Of a stretch of DNA of 64,000 nt, positions 36,987 through 49,397 are shown in pieces. Positions within the stretch are counted from its first letter, which is position 1; the number at the start of each line of letters is the position of its first letter. The stretch spans positions 41,432,001-41,496,000 of the forward strand of contig OY747701.1 in NCBI GenBank assembly GCA_963556495.2, in the 5' to 3' direction. Source of the stretch: Valencia hispanica. Lineage: Eukaryota; Chordata; Actinopteri; Cyprinodontiformes; Valenciidae. Made by a program: the position numbers and the translations under genes. The notes under the pieces were generated by a model. That model ran no database searches, was not told where the DNA came from, and worked only from the letters and a program-made list of their open reading frames with translations.

Positions 36987-37810
36987 CTAGAAGACATATC
37001 AAAGAAAGGAAATAAGTATTATTTTGTGAAGGCAAAAAAAAAACACTGATAAAAAGAAATAAATACATGTGATAGTCCGAAAGAAACAGAGGCTGACTCA
37101 AGGAAGAAATAGATGAGAAAAGACATCTTCAGTGAAGTATGTTATGAAGCGATGTGCAGTTTTTTTTGGTTGCTATTAGGCTTATTTATTCACTTTTGTG
37201 TGTTTTTCAATTCTTTCTAAACTTTTTGTACTTTTATGTTTCACTGAAAGCTACAGACGCAGCATTTCAGTTCCAGTCTTTCCCACATTGTTTCTCTGGT
37301 TTTCTGGCTTCATGTTGCCCAATCTCTGCTTCCCGATTGCTGTCTCCCTTTCTGTCTTGTTAATTAATTGACACAAAGGAGTCCTAATTGAATTAGGCCT
37401 ATCCCTCGAGAGATTGGATGTTACCGTGGTTACCACTTAAAGGTGGATAAGAAAGACAGAGGTGTTATGTGCTTTAGAGGAAGAGAGGAATGGACTTGAG
37501 ATGCCAGGAGGAGAAAGGAGAGAAGAATAGGGCCTAACACCCTCTGTGTTCATAGCACTTTAAATCTGAGATGTTAAAACTTATACCATGTACATAAACT
37601 TTTGACTAAACCAACTGGATGTGCTGTAACTTGTATTTCCCAATAAACAGGGAAACTGAAATAACCAAGTGTTACTTTTTGCATTTCTGTCTGAATCAGC
37701 ATTAGTTTTATTGATAGAGACTATAACTAAATGATAGATAACAAGCACAACATATGAGATACACCATATATAGATAGATCTAGGAAAGATAAATATCTGA
37801 ATTTAAAACA

Positions 37811-40005
37811 AATATACTATGTATGCTTAATTATTAGGCAAGTGAGAATTATGACCATATACGTAATTGTTATACATATTTTACAACTTTAAGCTGTGTA
37901 AACTTGGAAGGTTTTTTGGATTTAAATGTAACAGGTAATGTGTCTTTGTCTAATAGGGTAGCAAGTGGCCTGGACAGATCAACACCCTGTATCAAGGTGT
38001 GCATACTTATTAGCCTGCTTCTACTGTTGAGGACAGATGGGCCAAAAAAAATATTTAACTGAATCTGAAAAGGTAATAAATGTAAGAAGTCATCCAGATG
38101 AATGCAGCACTCTTAAAAATGCCAATACATTAGGACATGATCCCACAACTGTCAAAGGTTTTGTTGCAGATATGCAACAGTGTTGTAAGAAATGCGTTGA
38201 GAAGAAAAAGAGACAAATTAAGTGCCAAATATTTAAGAAGAAGGAAACATGAAACTACCAGGAACTCATTCTTCTTCAGTGCTGTCATCTAAGGTTGAAA
38301 CCCAACCACCACTGAACAAGACGCACAAGTTAAAACATCAATACTGGGCTAAGAAACATCTGAAGAAAGATTTTTAAGGTTGAAGAGATGAGACCGACTC
38401 TTGATGGACCAGATGGAAGGTTCCATGGCTGGATTGATTCAGACCCCAACAAGTTGAGGTGGGGGTACTGGTATGGGCTAATTTTTCTTAAAGATGAGCT
38501 TGTTGGACTTTTTTGGGGGGTTGAGGATTGGTTAAAAATCAGCTGTCAAAGCAACAGTTTTTAAAAGAAACATTTTATTAACATCAGTTCTGGAAAAAAA
38601 TCTGTATCTAGGATACCATGATTTTTATGCAGAACAACCCTCCATCCCATATATCAAGGTACTACGCTATAGGGCCGTTTCCACTAGACAAGTTCAGGGA
38701 CATTCCTGGGAGGGGGTGACAGGGAAAATACGTTGGCTCGGGCCTCTCACCTGTTGTGTCTCCATACAAAATTGGCCCTTGAAGGAATTTGGTAAAAATA
38801 CATCTGCAAATCCCATCGGTTTCAGCAGTGAGTGACTTCACTGTTCAGCGCCAAAAGACGGCCACAGCAGCAGAGAATAACAAGAGATCGACAAAGGAAA
38901 AAGCAGGGATGGTTGCCGTGTTTCTGCTTGCCATGTTGTCATAACTTGCTTCACCAGCAACTCTTCTAATTTTACAAATGCCAGTTGTTTGGTAAGGTCT
39001 GCTGATACCATTTCCCATTGAGTTACAACCAATCAGCGCGAGTAAACCACAAGACCCGCCCAGTGACTCTACTGGGTCATTTTCAAGTAAATAACCCAAG
39101 GCAGGTGCTTGTTTGTTTCCTGAAATGGACCTGAAAGTGGTCCTTTCGGGCCAGGCCGGGAAAACGGAGACACATACATACAGTGAAGGTCAGGTAAAAC
39201 TATCCAGAAGTACCAACAGTGGAAATGGGCCTTATGTGGCTAGCCAGTAAAGACGTTAAGATGAAATAAAATGAAAAATAATGACATTGCCTCCTTCCTC
39301 ACATGACCTAAACCCTGCTAAGAATTGTGGACCCTTCTTAAAAAGGAGATTTAAAAGTGAAGGAAAATGGTCTACCTCTCTGAACAGTGTTGGGGTGGCA
39401 CATGTGGTTGCCTGTTTAGAAAAATGTGATCATCAACAGTTCAAGAAACTGACAGACTCCATACATGGAAAGTTTGTGACCGTTATTGAAAAACATTTGG
39501 CTATGTTGGATGCTGATGTTTTGTTGACATGTCAGAAAAGTTTACCTACAAACCTTAAGTGGTTAATCTCACATTAACTGGCAAAAATAAACAAGTGAAA
39601 TGGGAAAATTGTAATTTTTTAAATGTATTTTCATTATATTGTTGCACATTACAGTTGCCTAATAACTGTGCAAACATAGATAGTCTTAAAGTTTCAGGTC
39701 TAATCTCTTTATTATCGCCCATTATGGTTGTTTTGTATATTTTATTGACAATTCTTATCTCAAATCCCATCTCTTCTTAGGCTTTCTCTTTTTATCTTGA
39801 CCTGTCATGGGACTGCAGATGTGGATTAGCTGAAAGCTAAGCTCTGGTACAAAGCATCATGGTAACATTTATGTTTAAGCTGTACATTATCCCTTTTTAA
39901 AATACAGTCAAAGTGATTTTTTATTTATTCACAGAGAGCACTGTAGTTATTGAATGATAAAATGCCCCAAAACACGACCTGTCTAATAATTCTGCAAACA
40001 CTGTA
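37811..40005 (+). mobile_element. Mariner-type transposon relic carrying MITE family A copy 3
   Basis: Sense-orientation relic. Left-end sequence includes GCTTAATTATTAGGCAAGTG (37825). Right-end motifs are TTGCCTAATAACTGTGCAAAC (39655) and CTGTCTAATAATTCTGCAAAC (39978), so the exact right border is unclear. A 71-codon frame at 38037-38252 starts MGQKKYLTESEKVINV and contains LGHDPTTVKGFVADM, the helix-turn-helix N-terminus of a Tc1/mariner transposase. The later region has TLDGPDGRFHGW-like codons (38400-38440) and, beyond the MITE, CCTAAACCCTGCTAAGAATT (39309), the decayed D-L-N-P catalytic block. Several stops interrupt it. Confidence 0.65.
38672..39231 (+). mobile_element. MITE family A, copy 3 (best preserved)
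   Basis: A 560-bp non-coding element with termini GGGCCGTTTCCACTAGAC (left) and GGCCCATTTCCACTGTTGG (right, opposite strand). Flanks are ATA and TTA, compatible with a decayed 3-bp TTA duplication of PIF/Harbinger type; alternatively TAT/TAT if one more base is included. It shares internal blocks with copies at 18401 and 31331. Inserted in a mariner-type relic. Confidence 0.72.
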
Positions 40006-41918
40006 TACATACAAAAAACGTCTTTGTTTTGTTATTTTTGACATGCAATTGGTAGCAAAATATGCTGAGAATTGTATAATATTTATTATGTGATAAAACC
40101 TGTATGTTTTACTAATCCAAGGCAACCACATTTTAAAAGTTTTTTTTTGACGCACTGCACATTTAAATTATTCCACTGTTTTATAAGTATACACCGGAGA
40201 AAAAAAGGAAAGGACCCCAATGAGGATGTCAAAGCATGAAAGATATTTGCTCACTCACAGAGATCTAAATCATTTGGGAAATATGGGGACCACATTCAAG
40301 ACAACACGGAGATTTAACATTAAGAGTTTTACTGCCAGAAAAGAAAAATGTCAGGAATGATGTTCCAACAATAAACTAGACATGTGACTATTTACACATG
40401 CCACTCATATGTGGTATATTTAAAGTATACACCATCCTCTCTAAATAGTTTAGGCACTCATTAACTCAACTTTGTGTGTGTGCAACTGCCTGAGGCAGAG
40501 ATAGTGGGACAGAAGGACTGACAGTTCATGTACAGCGGGGGGCCCAGTGTCAGCAAACGGTCAAGAGACTCTTAACACTAGGAGGTACAAACCCACTCAT
40601 ACACCTAATCTTTGCTTTTTCCTCTGACATGCACACTAAAACTACATTTATGTTTCTCTAACCTACACCACCATGCTGTATTTGTAAGCCCCAACAAGCA
40701 GCATGCTCATACAGAACTTGGGTCACTGGTTATTCTGAGAAGAAGGACGAGCAAATGGAAAACAACGTAGTAGGACGATGCAATGAAGAGAAATTTGAAT
40801 TTCTCGTTCTAACAATCATTAAACCAACATTGATCCAAAGAAAAATGCTCAGTCTAAAATCTGCACGAAAAACGACAGGGACTGGTAAAACACAATCATG
40901 ACACCACCAGCGTGGCCACAAAATTAAAAGGCAGCATGACATCAAAACAGAAATAGAATTTTTTTTTAAAGAAAGCAGCTGCCCTAATGTTGCCTCTGTG
41001 AGACATGAGGCCAGATTAATACAAGTGTCTACAAATAAACCTATTTACCTGAGGTTTTCACCTTCCTTGTCTGGTACAATACCCAAGGGTCTATGTATTT
41101 ATTAGAGACCATGTAGTCTCTCATAACTTGATTGTAAGAATATCATTAAATGCAGTAGAACTGTATATTGCAATAATGTATTAATAATTTACATAATCTC
41201 CAATCTTACTCCAATAGTTTAGTTTTAGTCAAATGTTAATTTAAATGGATGTTTTTGATGATTTAATGTTATAGATAAGAAAAATGGGACAAACAACTCT
41301 GAAATTTGTGTCTTTTCAAGTCATTTTTCATGGTACTGGAAATTTGTTTCTTGTGGCATAAAAATGTATTTAAGATTTCTAGAAGACACTCTATTTGCCC
41401 TATGCTGTAATCATTAAGTGTTGGTCTCTTAAACCAAACATATAGCTCTTATAAAAAGAGTCAACTTTTCAGTACAAAGCTCAAATATAAACTCGCATGA
41501 TCTTTAAATTGGTTTCTTTTACCTTCAATTCTTCTTTCTCACATACCTAAAAGACCCTGAATTCACTTCATAAAGAGTCCCTTCTAACTACCTCATCTAT
41601 TTTCCACCAAATTAACTCTCTCTCAGCACTGATTAATGGTCAAATCTAAATGAATCAAATTAAAAATTGAAAATTATATTTCCAAAGCTCACAAAAAAGA
41701 GACAGGTGGAAGCTCGTAGGAGAGTGAGAGTGTGTTACCTCCTCTTAACAAATGAGCCTTCAAATCATAAAGAATGGAGGAGAAAGGGGGCAACATGAGG
41801 AGGAGGTGAGAGGGAAAAAAGACAAGAGAAAAGAGGAGCATGAGGGAGTAAATGTGAAAATAAGAAATAATGAAACATAACAGGAAAAAGAAAGGACAAG
41901 AGAAGAAAGACTGAACAC
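40006..41918. other. Intron segment, no gene seen
   Basis: AT-rich intron with no exon, element or RNA gene identified. Confidence 0.5.
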
Positions 41919-44186
41919 AGAACTGAATTATTATCAAAAATATTAGCCTCATCTAAACCTTCAACTTGTATGTTGGACCCAATTCCAACCAAATTATTTA
42001 AAGAAGTGTTCCATTTGGTTCCTGGCCCCATTTTGGATATGATGAATCTATCCTTAGTAAACGGATACGTACCACAGGAATTTAAAATAGCTGTAATTAA
42101 ACCTTTACTCAAGAAACCTTCCCTTGATCAAGATGACTTAGTGAATTACAGACCTATATCTAACCTTCCTTTCTTATCCAAAGTCCTTGAGAAAATTGTT
42201 GCTAATCAAGTCTGTGAGCATTTAAACAATAACGAGCTGTTTGAAGAGTTTCAGTCAGGTTTTAGAGCTCATCATAGCACTGAAACAGCACTGGTGAAGG
42301 TTACTAATGATATTCTCATGGCCTCAGATAATGGACTGGTGTCTGTTCTGATTTTGTTAGATCTCAGTGCTGCTTTTGACACAGTCGATCATAATATTCT
42401 CTTAGAAAAGCTTGAACATGTTGCAGGGATCAAAGGAACAGCACTAGGCTGGTTTAAATCATATTTGTCTGATAGATTCCAGTTTGTTCATCTAAATGAT
42501 AAATCTTCTTCACTCTCAAGAGTTACTTGTGGAGTTCCACAGGGTTCTGTGCTTGGACCAATTCTGTTCACCATATATATGCTCCCAATTGGTAGAATCA
42601 TTAGACAGCATGGGATAAATTTCCACAGCTATGCAGATGATACACAACTATATTTATCCATAAATCCTGATGAACCCAGTCAGTTAGGTAGATTACAGGC
42701 ATGTCTGGAAGACATAAAAACATGGATGACCCTAAACTTTTTGCTTTTAAATTCTGACAAAACAGAAGTTGCTGTCTTTGGACCAGAAGTTCTTAAACAG
42801 AAACTGATTAGTCAATCACTTCATCTGGATGGCATTAAATTGGCCCCCAGTAATAACGTAAAGAACCTCGGCGTTATTTTTGACCGAGACTTGACATTTA
42901 AATCCCATATTAAATAGTTTTCTAGGATTTCTTTCTTTCACCTCCGGAATATTGCTAAAATTAAAAACATCCTGTCCAGGAGTGATGCTGAGAAACTAGT
43001 CCATGCATTTGTTACCTCAAGGCTGGACTACTGTAATTCTTTACTATCAGGTAGTCCACAAAATGCCATTAAAAGCCTTCAGTTGATCCAAAATGCGGCA
43101 GCAAGAGTTTTGATGAATATTAAAAAGAGAGATCACATTTCTCCTGTTTTAGCTTCCCTTCATTGGCTCCCTGTTAAATCCAGAATAGAATTTAAGATCC
43201 TTCTTCTTACATACAAAGCCCTTAATAATCAAGCTCCATCATACATCAGAGATCTAATTGTTCCTTATGTTCCTAACAGAGCCCTTCGCTCTCAGACTGC
43301 AGGTTTACTTGTAGTTCCTAGGATTTTTAAAAGTAGAATGGGAGGCAGATCTTTTAGTTATCAGGCTCCTCTCCTGTGGAACCAGCTCCCAGCTTTAGTC
43401 CGTGAGGCAGACACTCTGTTTACTTTTAAGGCCAGGCTTAAAACTTTCCTTTTTGATAAAGCTTATAGTTAGAGTGGCTAAGGTCATCCTGAGCTATCTC
43501 TGTAGTTATGCTGCTATAGGCTTAGACTGCTGGAGGACAGACTTACAAATTTTCTTCACTCTGCTACTTCCTTTTCTCCTACTACTCTCCAGTTGTATTA
43601 CAGTACATTCTGTTATTTCGACTGTTAACTTTGTTTTCTCAGTGTTTTTCTCTCCATAGAAGATACACCTGGTCTGGTATCCTGCTTGGCTGCAATGCCC
43701 TGTTGGACGGGGGGCATCGACTGGGATGATCCCCCCAGTAACTGAACATCCACTGTGTCCTGTTATTAACTTTTTACTTCCTGTAACAAAGAAAGTTCTC
43801 TTATATCAGATCATCTGTTCCTTCTGTGTTTCTGCTCTGTCTTCTCAAACCCCCAGACGGTCGTGGCAGATGGCCGCTCCTACGGAGCCTGGTTCTGTTG
43901 GAGGTTTCTTCCTGTTAAAGGGGAGTTTTTCCTCTCCACCGTCGCTACATGCTTGCTCAGTATGAGGGATTGCTGAAGGATTGCTGTGGTTGGAAAGTCT
44001 GCATCATCGGGGCCCAATCTCACGCCAATGACTGACGCAATCTGCTGGGATTCCTTAAATAGGAAACTTTTTAACTGATTGGAATGTTTGTATAAATGTA
44101 TTGAAATTACTTCTTGTTAAGTGCCTTGAGATGACATCTGTTGTGAATTGGCGCTATATAAATAAACTGAATTGAATTGAATTGAA
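41919..44186 (+). mobile_element. 5'-truncated L2-like LINE with near-intact reverse transcriptase frame
   Basis: The frame runs in one phase from about 41922 to 43472. It encodes the reverse transcriptase of a non-LTR retrotransposon. Visible motifs are KPLLKKPSLDQDDLVNYRPI, FQSGFRAHHSTETAL, LLDLSAAFDTVDH (first catalytic Asp), GVPQGSVLGPILFT, HSYADDTQLYL (catalytic Asp pair) and NSDKTEV. The C-terminus (FVTSRLDYCNSLLSG, HWLPVKSRIEFKILLLTYKA, RSFSYQAPLLWNQLP) ends at a TAG at 43470-43472. A single in-frame TAG at 42915-42917 splits it into 315-codon and 129-codon open parts. The endonuclease domain is absent, so the copy is 5'-truncated. The 3' UTR ends GGCGCTATATAAATAAACTG then TGAAT-type repeats, typical of teleost L2-like elements. 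The small number of lesions implies a recent insertion, but it is not autonomous. Confidence 0.92.
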
Positions 44187-44300
44187 ATGAGAATGATAAA
44201 AAAAAATACACTAAAATAAATTTTAAAAAGCTATTGTAATGCATGCAATAAGAAAGAAAGTGTAAAAGAGAAACAACAAGCAGTAAAATATCAGAAGAAT

Positions 44301-45090
44301 ACAGCACCCTGCATAAATCCACATCATCCCTGAACTTCTTTACATTTTGTCACGTTACTACCAGAAGATTCCGTGTGTTTTATCTGGTATGTTATGACAG
44401 ACCAACCCAATGTGGTACATAACTATGAAGTGAAGTTAAATATATATTTGCTGCCTTTGTTTTTTTTAAACATATATTTATCAGAAAAGTGTGGTGTGCA
44501 TAAATGTATTCGCGCCTTTTAATCTGGAATCCCCAAATAAAATCAAGGGCAAACAATTGCCTTCACAATTCACCTTATTAGCAAATAGAGCCAACGTGTG
44601 TGTGGTTGCCTGGATAAGCATTATTTGGAGAAGAAAATAACAGTACACTTTCAATATTTTAATATAATTAGATTCATAAGTATTTTTCTTCGCAATTTTC
44701 CACAAACTATATATATATATATACGCTCATATTACTAAAAGATACACCAAAAGTTACAATGAAATAGATTAGAATTATGTGTATTCATGTTATAAGGGTC
44801 TAGTCAAAACCCAGACCTAAATCTAATTGAGAATTTGTAGTGCGACTTGAAAATTGCTGGTCACAGGACCTCCTCTATCCATTTTGACTGAATTTTAGCT
44901 TTTTAGCAAAGAACAACAAACAGCTGGTATTGAAATAACCTAAAAGTCTTGCAGGAGTAATTGCAGTGAAAGGTGATTTTACAGAGTGCCGACTCAGACA
45001 ACTGCACACCAAACGCATTAGATTATGTAAAGTTATATCAGAAAAAGTGAAAAATTCTAGGGTGGGTGAATACTTTTGCGTGGAACTGTC
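44301..45090 (+). mobile_element. Internally deleted Tc1-like transposon relic
   Basis: The left end is ACAGCACCCTGCATAAATCC and the right end GGTGAATACTTTTGCGTGG, with decayed inversion. Both subterminal regions survive (44500-44610 with GTGTGTGTGGTTGCC). The late transposase part survives as CCCAGACCTAAATCTAATTG (44810) and GAGAATTTGTAGTGCGAC. About half of the expected length is missing from the middle. Confidence 0.7.
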
Positions 45091-46989
45091 GATGGAAACA
45101 GAAACCAGAGTGATCTCTAAAAGAACGACAGACTTCAACGTAGATTCTCCCTCAACTCACACTGAAAAAAAACCATACATACAGAATGGTTTTGCTGTTA
45201 ATGGTACATTTTCTAACTTTTTTGTTCCATTACTAATATTGTGCTACTTTTGTTATTTTTCCATACATGCAGTTATGCACCCACAGCCACCAAAGTGAGC
45301 CCACAAAAATCGTGACAGTGATGAAGGTGAATGATCTCTATCGTGGGAATATTGTTGTCTGTCAATAGCCTGATCTCCACTGATCACATCAGGATAGATT
45401 TTTTTTACACTGTACTGGCGTCACTCTGTGTCAGCATCTGTGTGTGTGTGCGTGTGTGTGTGAACAGATGAAGGATTACGAGCGAAATGCCTTTGACACC
45501 TGAATGCACATGCAGGAGGAAGACAGAGGGGAGAGGAAAAGACAGAAGAGGATGGAAGGAAAAACAGAACACAGATTGATTTTAGATGGTCAATGAAAAT
45601 GGTGAGAGAATTGGGGGATAAATAAGAGAGTCGTGAGAAGGATCACAGGAGGGAGTAGATGGACGAGCAAAATGAACGAATTTTGGTTGATCACAGCCAA
45701 AAGGAGCTGTGACTAGACACTAAAAAAGCAAATTGGGGGAGACAAAGGAAAACAGAGAATTGGGAGACCACATATTCTTTCAGTGCATTAACTGTGTTAA
45801 AGTCTTTCTCCCATCTTAAACTAGTTTTACACAAAGAGAATTAGATGTTGTGTATATGTGTGTTAAGCTGCAGTTTGGATGTAATAACATTACAGTTTTT
45901 CCTGTGTGACTTTATGGACTGATGGGTGAGTGCAGTGGGCAAGACAAGAGTCCCATTTAAATCTAGTGTGTGCATCTGTTACTTGTATTACTCGTGTCCG
46001 AGGACATAAATCTGCTGACATGTTAACATTGCTGGGACTCGCATCCTTTTTGCTGCAAAGCGTAAGCATTTCCAGCATGAAGAAAATGGTGAAAAACTGA
46101 CTGAGTCTAACCCTTAAAATGCAAGGTTTAATAATGAGGAATCATAAAAGTATATATTACACAAATAAATATGAGTGGAATGGAGAGAAAGATACAAACA
46201 ATTAAAAACTAACATTTTATGTGCAACAAAAATGTTTAGAATGCTCTGGTGATGTCCAATGACAGAAATAAAATAAAGAAGGTATGAGAGAAGTTGGGAG
46301 GAGAATGTATGGTGTCCTGCAGTGATATTTGTTTAGACTAGAACAGATCTGAACAGCCGTGCCTAAGGCAGTGGGCAGGTGGCTGTCACTGGAGTGTGAA
46401 TTTGTAACTGCGTGTGAGTGAGAGCGAGTGAAGAACTAGAATGAAAGTGGTCTTCTTTGCACATATAACACATGGAAACAATCATCTGAATACTCTACTG
46501 CACTTTTAAAGTATCCGAGAAAAGGCAACCTAAAAATACCTTTATAGAAGTAACAATAAATAAGCCGTTCGGACATCTAAAAATGTGTTTTTACATGGGC
46601 ATAAATTGCAAGAAACAATTTGTAGCAATTTGGGAAACATTAAATCCTGTCATGCAGTGACATGTCTATGCAGTATGTGTATTGTTTATGATTCACCACT
46701 GTTCCATGTAATGCATGTATATTGGGATGAACGCTGTAAAATTCACAGGGTTCTACTGTGTCATAATAGTTTTGCCTAAAGTTACTGTCTCTTTCCATTT
46801 TACTATTTACTTCACTGCTGATGAAAATTGAGTGCTGTTTTCACAGTCTATGAAGGCTCAAATCTTAAATAATTATTAGCTAAATCAATTAGGAAGTAGG
46901 TTGCAATGCTGCCAATTGACTTGTGGCTCAGTCCCGCTAAGCCCCGCCCTCCTTAGTTACTGTTACTAACTCGGACAAGCCGTAGCAGC

Positions 46990-47790
46990 TCACTGCATGT
47001 TTACAATGAGAGCGGTCAGTGCCGAAACGATTCCTAAAGAGGCTCTTGACAACTTTTGGGCCCAACAGCAGTTAATTTCTTTGAGGAGACTTAAGAAAGG
47101 TTGGCATTATGCTTTGAAGGACTTTGTAAAAAATTTCCTAACTGGAGTGATATAAAAAAAAAACTGAAATTAGAGGCACCAATTTTCATATCTCAAAGCA
47201 CGAGGGAGAAGCCTCATCTGGCATCAGTCGTCTTTGATGAGAGGAACATCATTGAAGACCAGCATTGTTCATATACAGCAGGGTAATGTGTTAAACTCAT
47301 TTACCAACCGTTAACATAACAATAGCCTGCTAGGAGGCAAGATTTATGTGATTGTTATTACCTTAAATGATCTGATTGCTAAGATTATACAAGACCATTG
47401 TCTTAGAACAAACATAGACATTCCTGTTTATAGTTGTCACGTTTAGTTGAATGTGCTGTCTGGCACACCGTTTTATTCAAAGGATGCAACAGATCCAACG
47501 TATTCCATGTTTTGTTTTGGTTTGGGAAAGATAATAAAATAAACTCAGCTGATTATCCTCTTGGTATACCTTGTATCACTTTTGCATGTCCCCCAGGTAC
47601 ATCATTTAGCCATTTTTGTGCCTTAAAACACAATTATAGGCCAGAAAACCACAAAAATGTTGCAGGTCCTAATGCTTCTTTAAGGAGCAAGACAGCGAGA
47701 CAGCTTCAGGGGGCGTGGCTGAGTCACAGGTCAACTGGTGTCACTCCAAGTATTTGGCATGCTGTGGTGAGTAAATTTTCAGAAGTGTAG
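46990..47790 (+). pseudogene. Possible transposon-derived SWIM/YqaJ-like protein fragment
   Basis: A 61-codon frame at 47101-47286 ends with EKPHLASVVFDERNIIEDQH then CSYTAG, directly before GGTAATGT. In proteins with SWIM-type zinc fingers associated with YqaJ-like recombinases, a C-x-C-TAG segment of this form precedes the second half of the finger. The expected CNH-type continuation is not found downstream. A later open frame (47434-47790) has no recognisable domain except TGVTPSIWHAVVSK. This could be the start of a multi-exon mobile or domesticated gene copy that is now broken. The recognition is by eye and weak. Confidence 0.3.
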
Positions 47791-48144
47791 ACAGAGTGTC
47801 TGCATGGTGTATCCCAAGATTATGCAATGTTAATATCTGGTCATTCCTGCCATATCTGAGTCCCATTTGCATAATTATGGAGCAGAGATACTGTGTGTCC
47901 TGGGCATATATATGTGGTGTCTTAAAGGCTGAGAAATTCATGCCAGAGAGATCAAATCAAATCTTATAGGCTACAGTATCAGCTGTGTTAGATGGTGGTG
48001 AATCTTCCAATGCCAGTAAAAGGCAAGGCAGACACACAACATTGTGATTGGGGTAAAAGACATTCAGAAACTGTCCACCTTTATGCTCACCTGTCTAATT
48101 ATTGTGAGAAAATGTTTCTGGTTGCCGTTATGCCTGCTAAACTA

Positions 48145-48220
48145 CTCCTCTCCTCTCCTCTCCTCTCCTCTCCTCTCCTCTCCTCTCCTCTCCTCTCCTC
48201 TCCTCTCCTCTCCTCTCCTC
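48145..48220. repeat. CTCCT pentanucleotide microsatellite
   Basis: About 15 perfect CTCCT units over 76 bases; pure pyrimidine on the plus strand and therefore triplex-capable. Frames of repeated Leu-Ser-Ser-Pro or Arg-Arg-Gly-Glu-Glu through it are artefacts. Confidence 0.98.
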
Positions 48221-49089
48221 AGAAAGAAAGTGTTTGTGAAGGAGAGTGGACCACTTAGGCCGATCTCTCGTCACTCCATTTCCATTATCGCTTCTTTCTA
48301 GCAGGGATGCAACCAGATGCCAGTTGCACAATCACACACACTCATGCAGGACAGACACTACAGGGCCAGATTTAGATACAAGTCTCCCGTGGGGGGAACT
48401 CCAGACGCCACCAGTTGTCTAGCTCTCCCGTCTTTTGTTTTTCCTCAACTCTCGCCTCCTTCCATCTCTTTATCGCCCCCATTCATCTCTTTGGTCATCT
48501 TTGAGATTTATTCTCCTTTCATTTCCCCGTTTGTCTATTTGTTAACACATCTATTCTTTATTGTTTCTGCATCATCAAATGTCTAACTGAATAACTGAGG
48601 AAGATAAAGTCAAATTTCTTTGCTTTAGTTATTATGCTTTTGCTCTTCTTCACTCATTTAAGTCAAGCAACTGTGTACATGTGTGCAGGGCAATGAGAGT
48701 GGCTGCCAGCAATCAAGATTGCTGAGCTTTCAGACGAGTTAAGATGTGCACACACACTACCAGCTGTATACACACACAAGTAGCAACACTCACACAGACT
48801 GGGGCCTTCCACCTGATCTCACTCATTAGGTCTTAGAGGCTATGGGGAGCAGGGCCAAAGCTGGCACTAGGTGTTAATTTGTGTGTGCATACGTGCGTGT
48901 GTGCGGCACCGTGCCAAGGTTTATATCTGCAGTCTGAGGACTTGTCCCTCTAGAAGCACAGCCATCTAAATCCAGCTGGCCATTCATGACTTTATAAATT
49001 TGGATTCAACACATTCTGCCTGCATATTGAGGATTCATCTTCAAAGCTGCTGCTGAATGGGGCAAATTTGTCAGTTTGAGCATGTATAC

Positions 49090-49397
49090 AGTATATGGCC
49101 TGGTAAATGGCCTGCATTTGTATAGCGCTTTACACTACATTCAGTCATTCACCCATTCACGCTCACACGCTGATGGTGGCAAGCTACTACATTGTAGCCA
49201 CATTTGCCCTGGGGCACACTGACAGAGGCGAGGCTGCCGGACACAGGCGCCACCGGGCCCTCTGACCACCACCAGCAGGCAACAGGGTTAAGTGTCTTGT
49301 CCAAGGACACAACGACCAAGACGGACAGAGCGGGGACTCTAACCAGTAACCCAACGATTACGGGACGAATTCCTACCACCTGAGCCACAGTCGTCCC
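49090..49397 (+). repeat. Interspersed teleost repeat, class unassigned
   Basis: Starts near GGTAAATGGCCTGCATTTG with TATAGCGCTTTACACTAC, continues CATTCACCCATTCACGCTCA and CACACGCTGATGGTGGCAAG. It ends AGTGTCTTGTCCAAGGACAC, GGGACTCTAACC and ACCTGAGCCACAGTCGTCCC. This layout recurs throughout fish genomes as a short element or LINE tail. No terminal repeats or frame allow class assignment. Confidence 0.6.

Larger units (their letters stand above)
45091..49089. other. Intron segment, one possible element fragment and one microsatellite
   Basis: No esrrg exon. Contains a GT tract (45437-45462), purine-rich DNA at 45510-45770, the possible SWIM-type fragment at 46990-47790, the CTCCT array at 48145-48220 and CA/GT tracts near 48745-48905. 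Confidence 0.5.

Noticed and set aside
48137..48331. Open frames with Leu-Ser-Ser-Pro or Arg-Gly-Glu-Glu repeats
   Set aside because: Translations of the CTCCT array on either strand.
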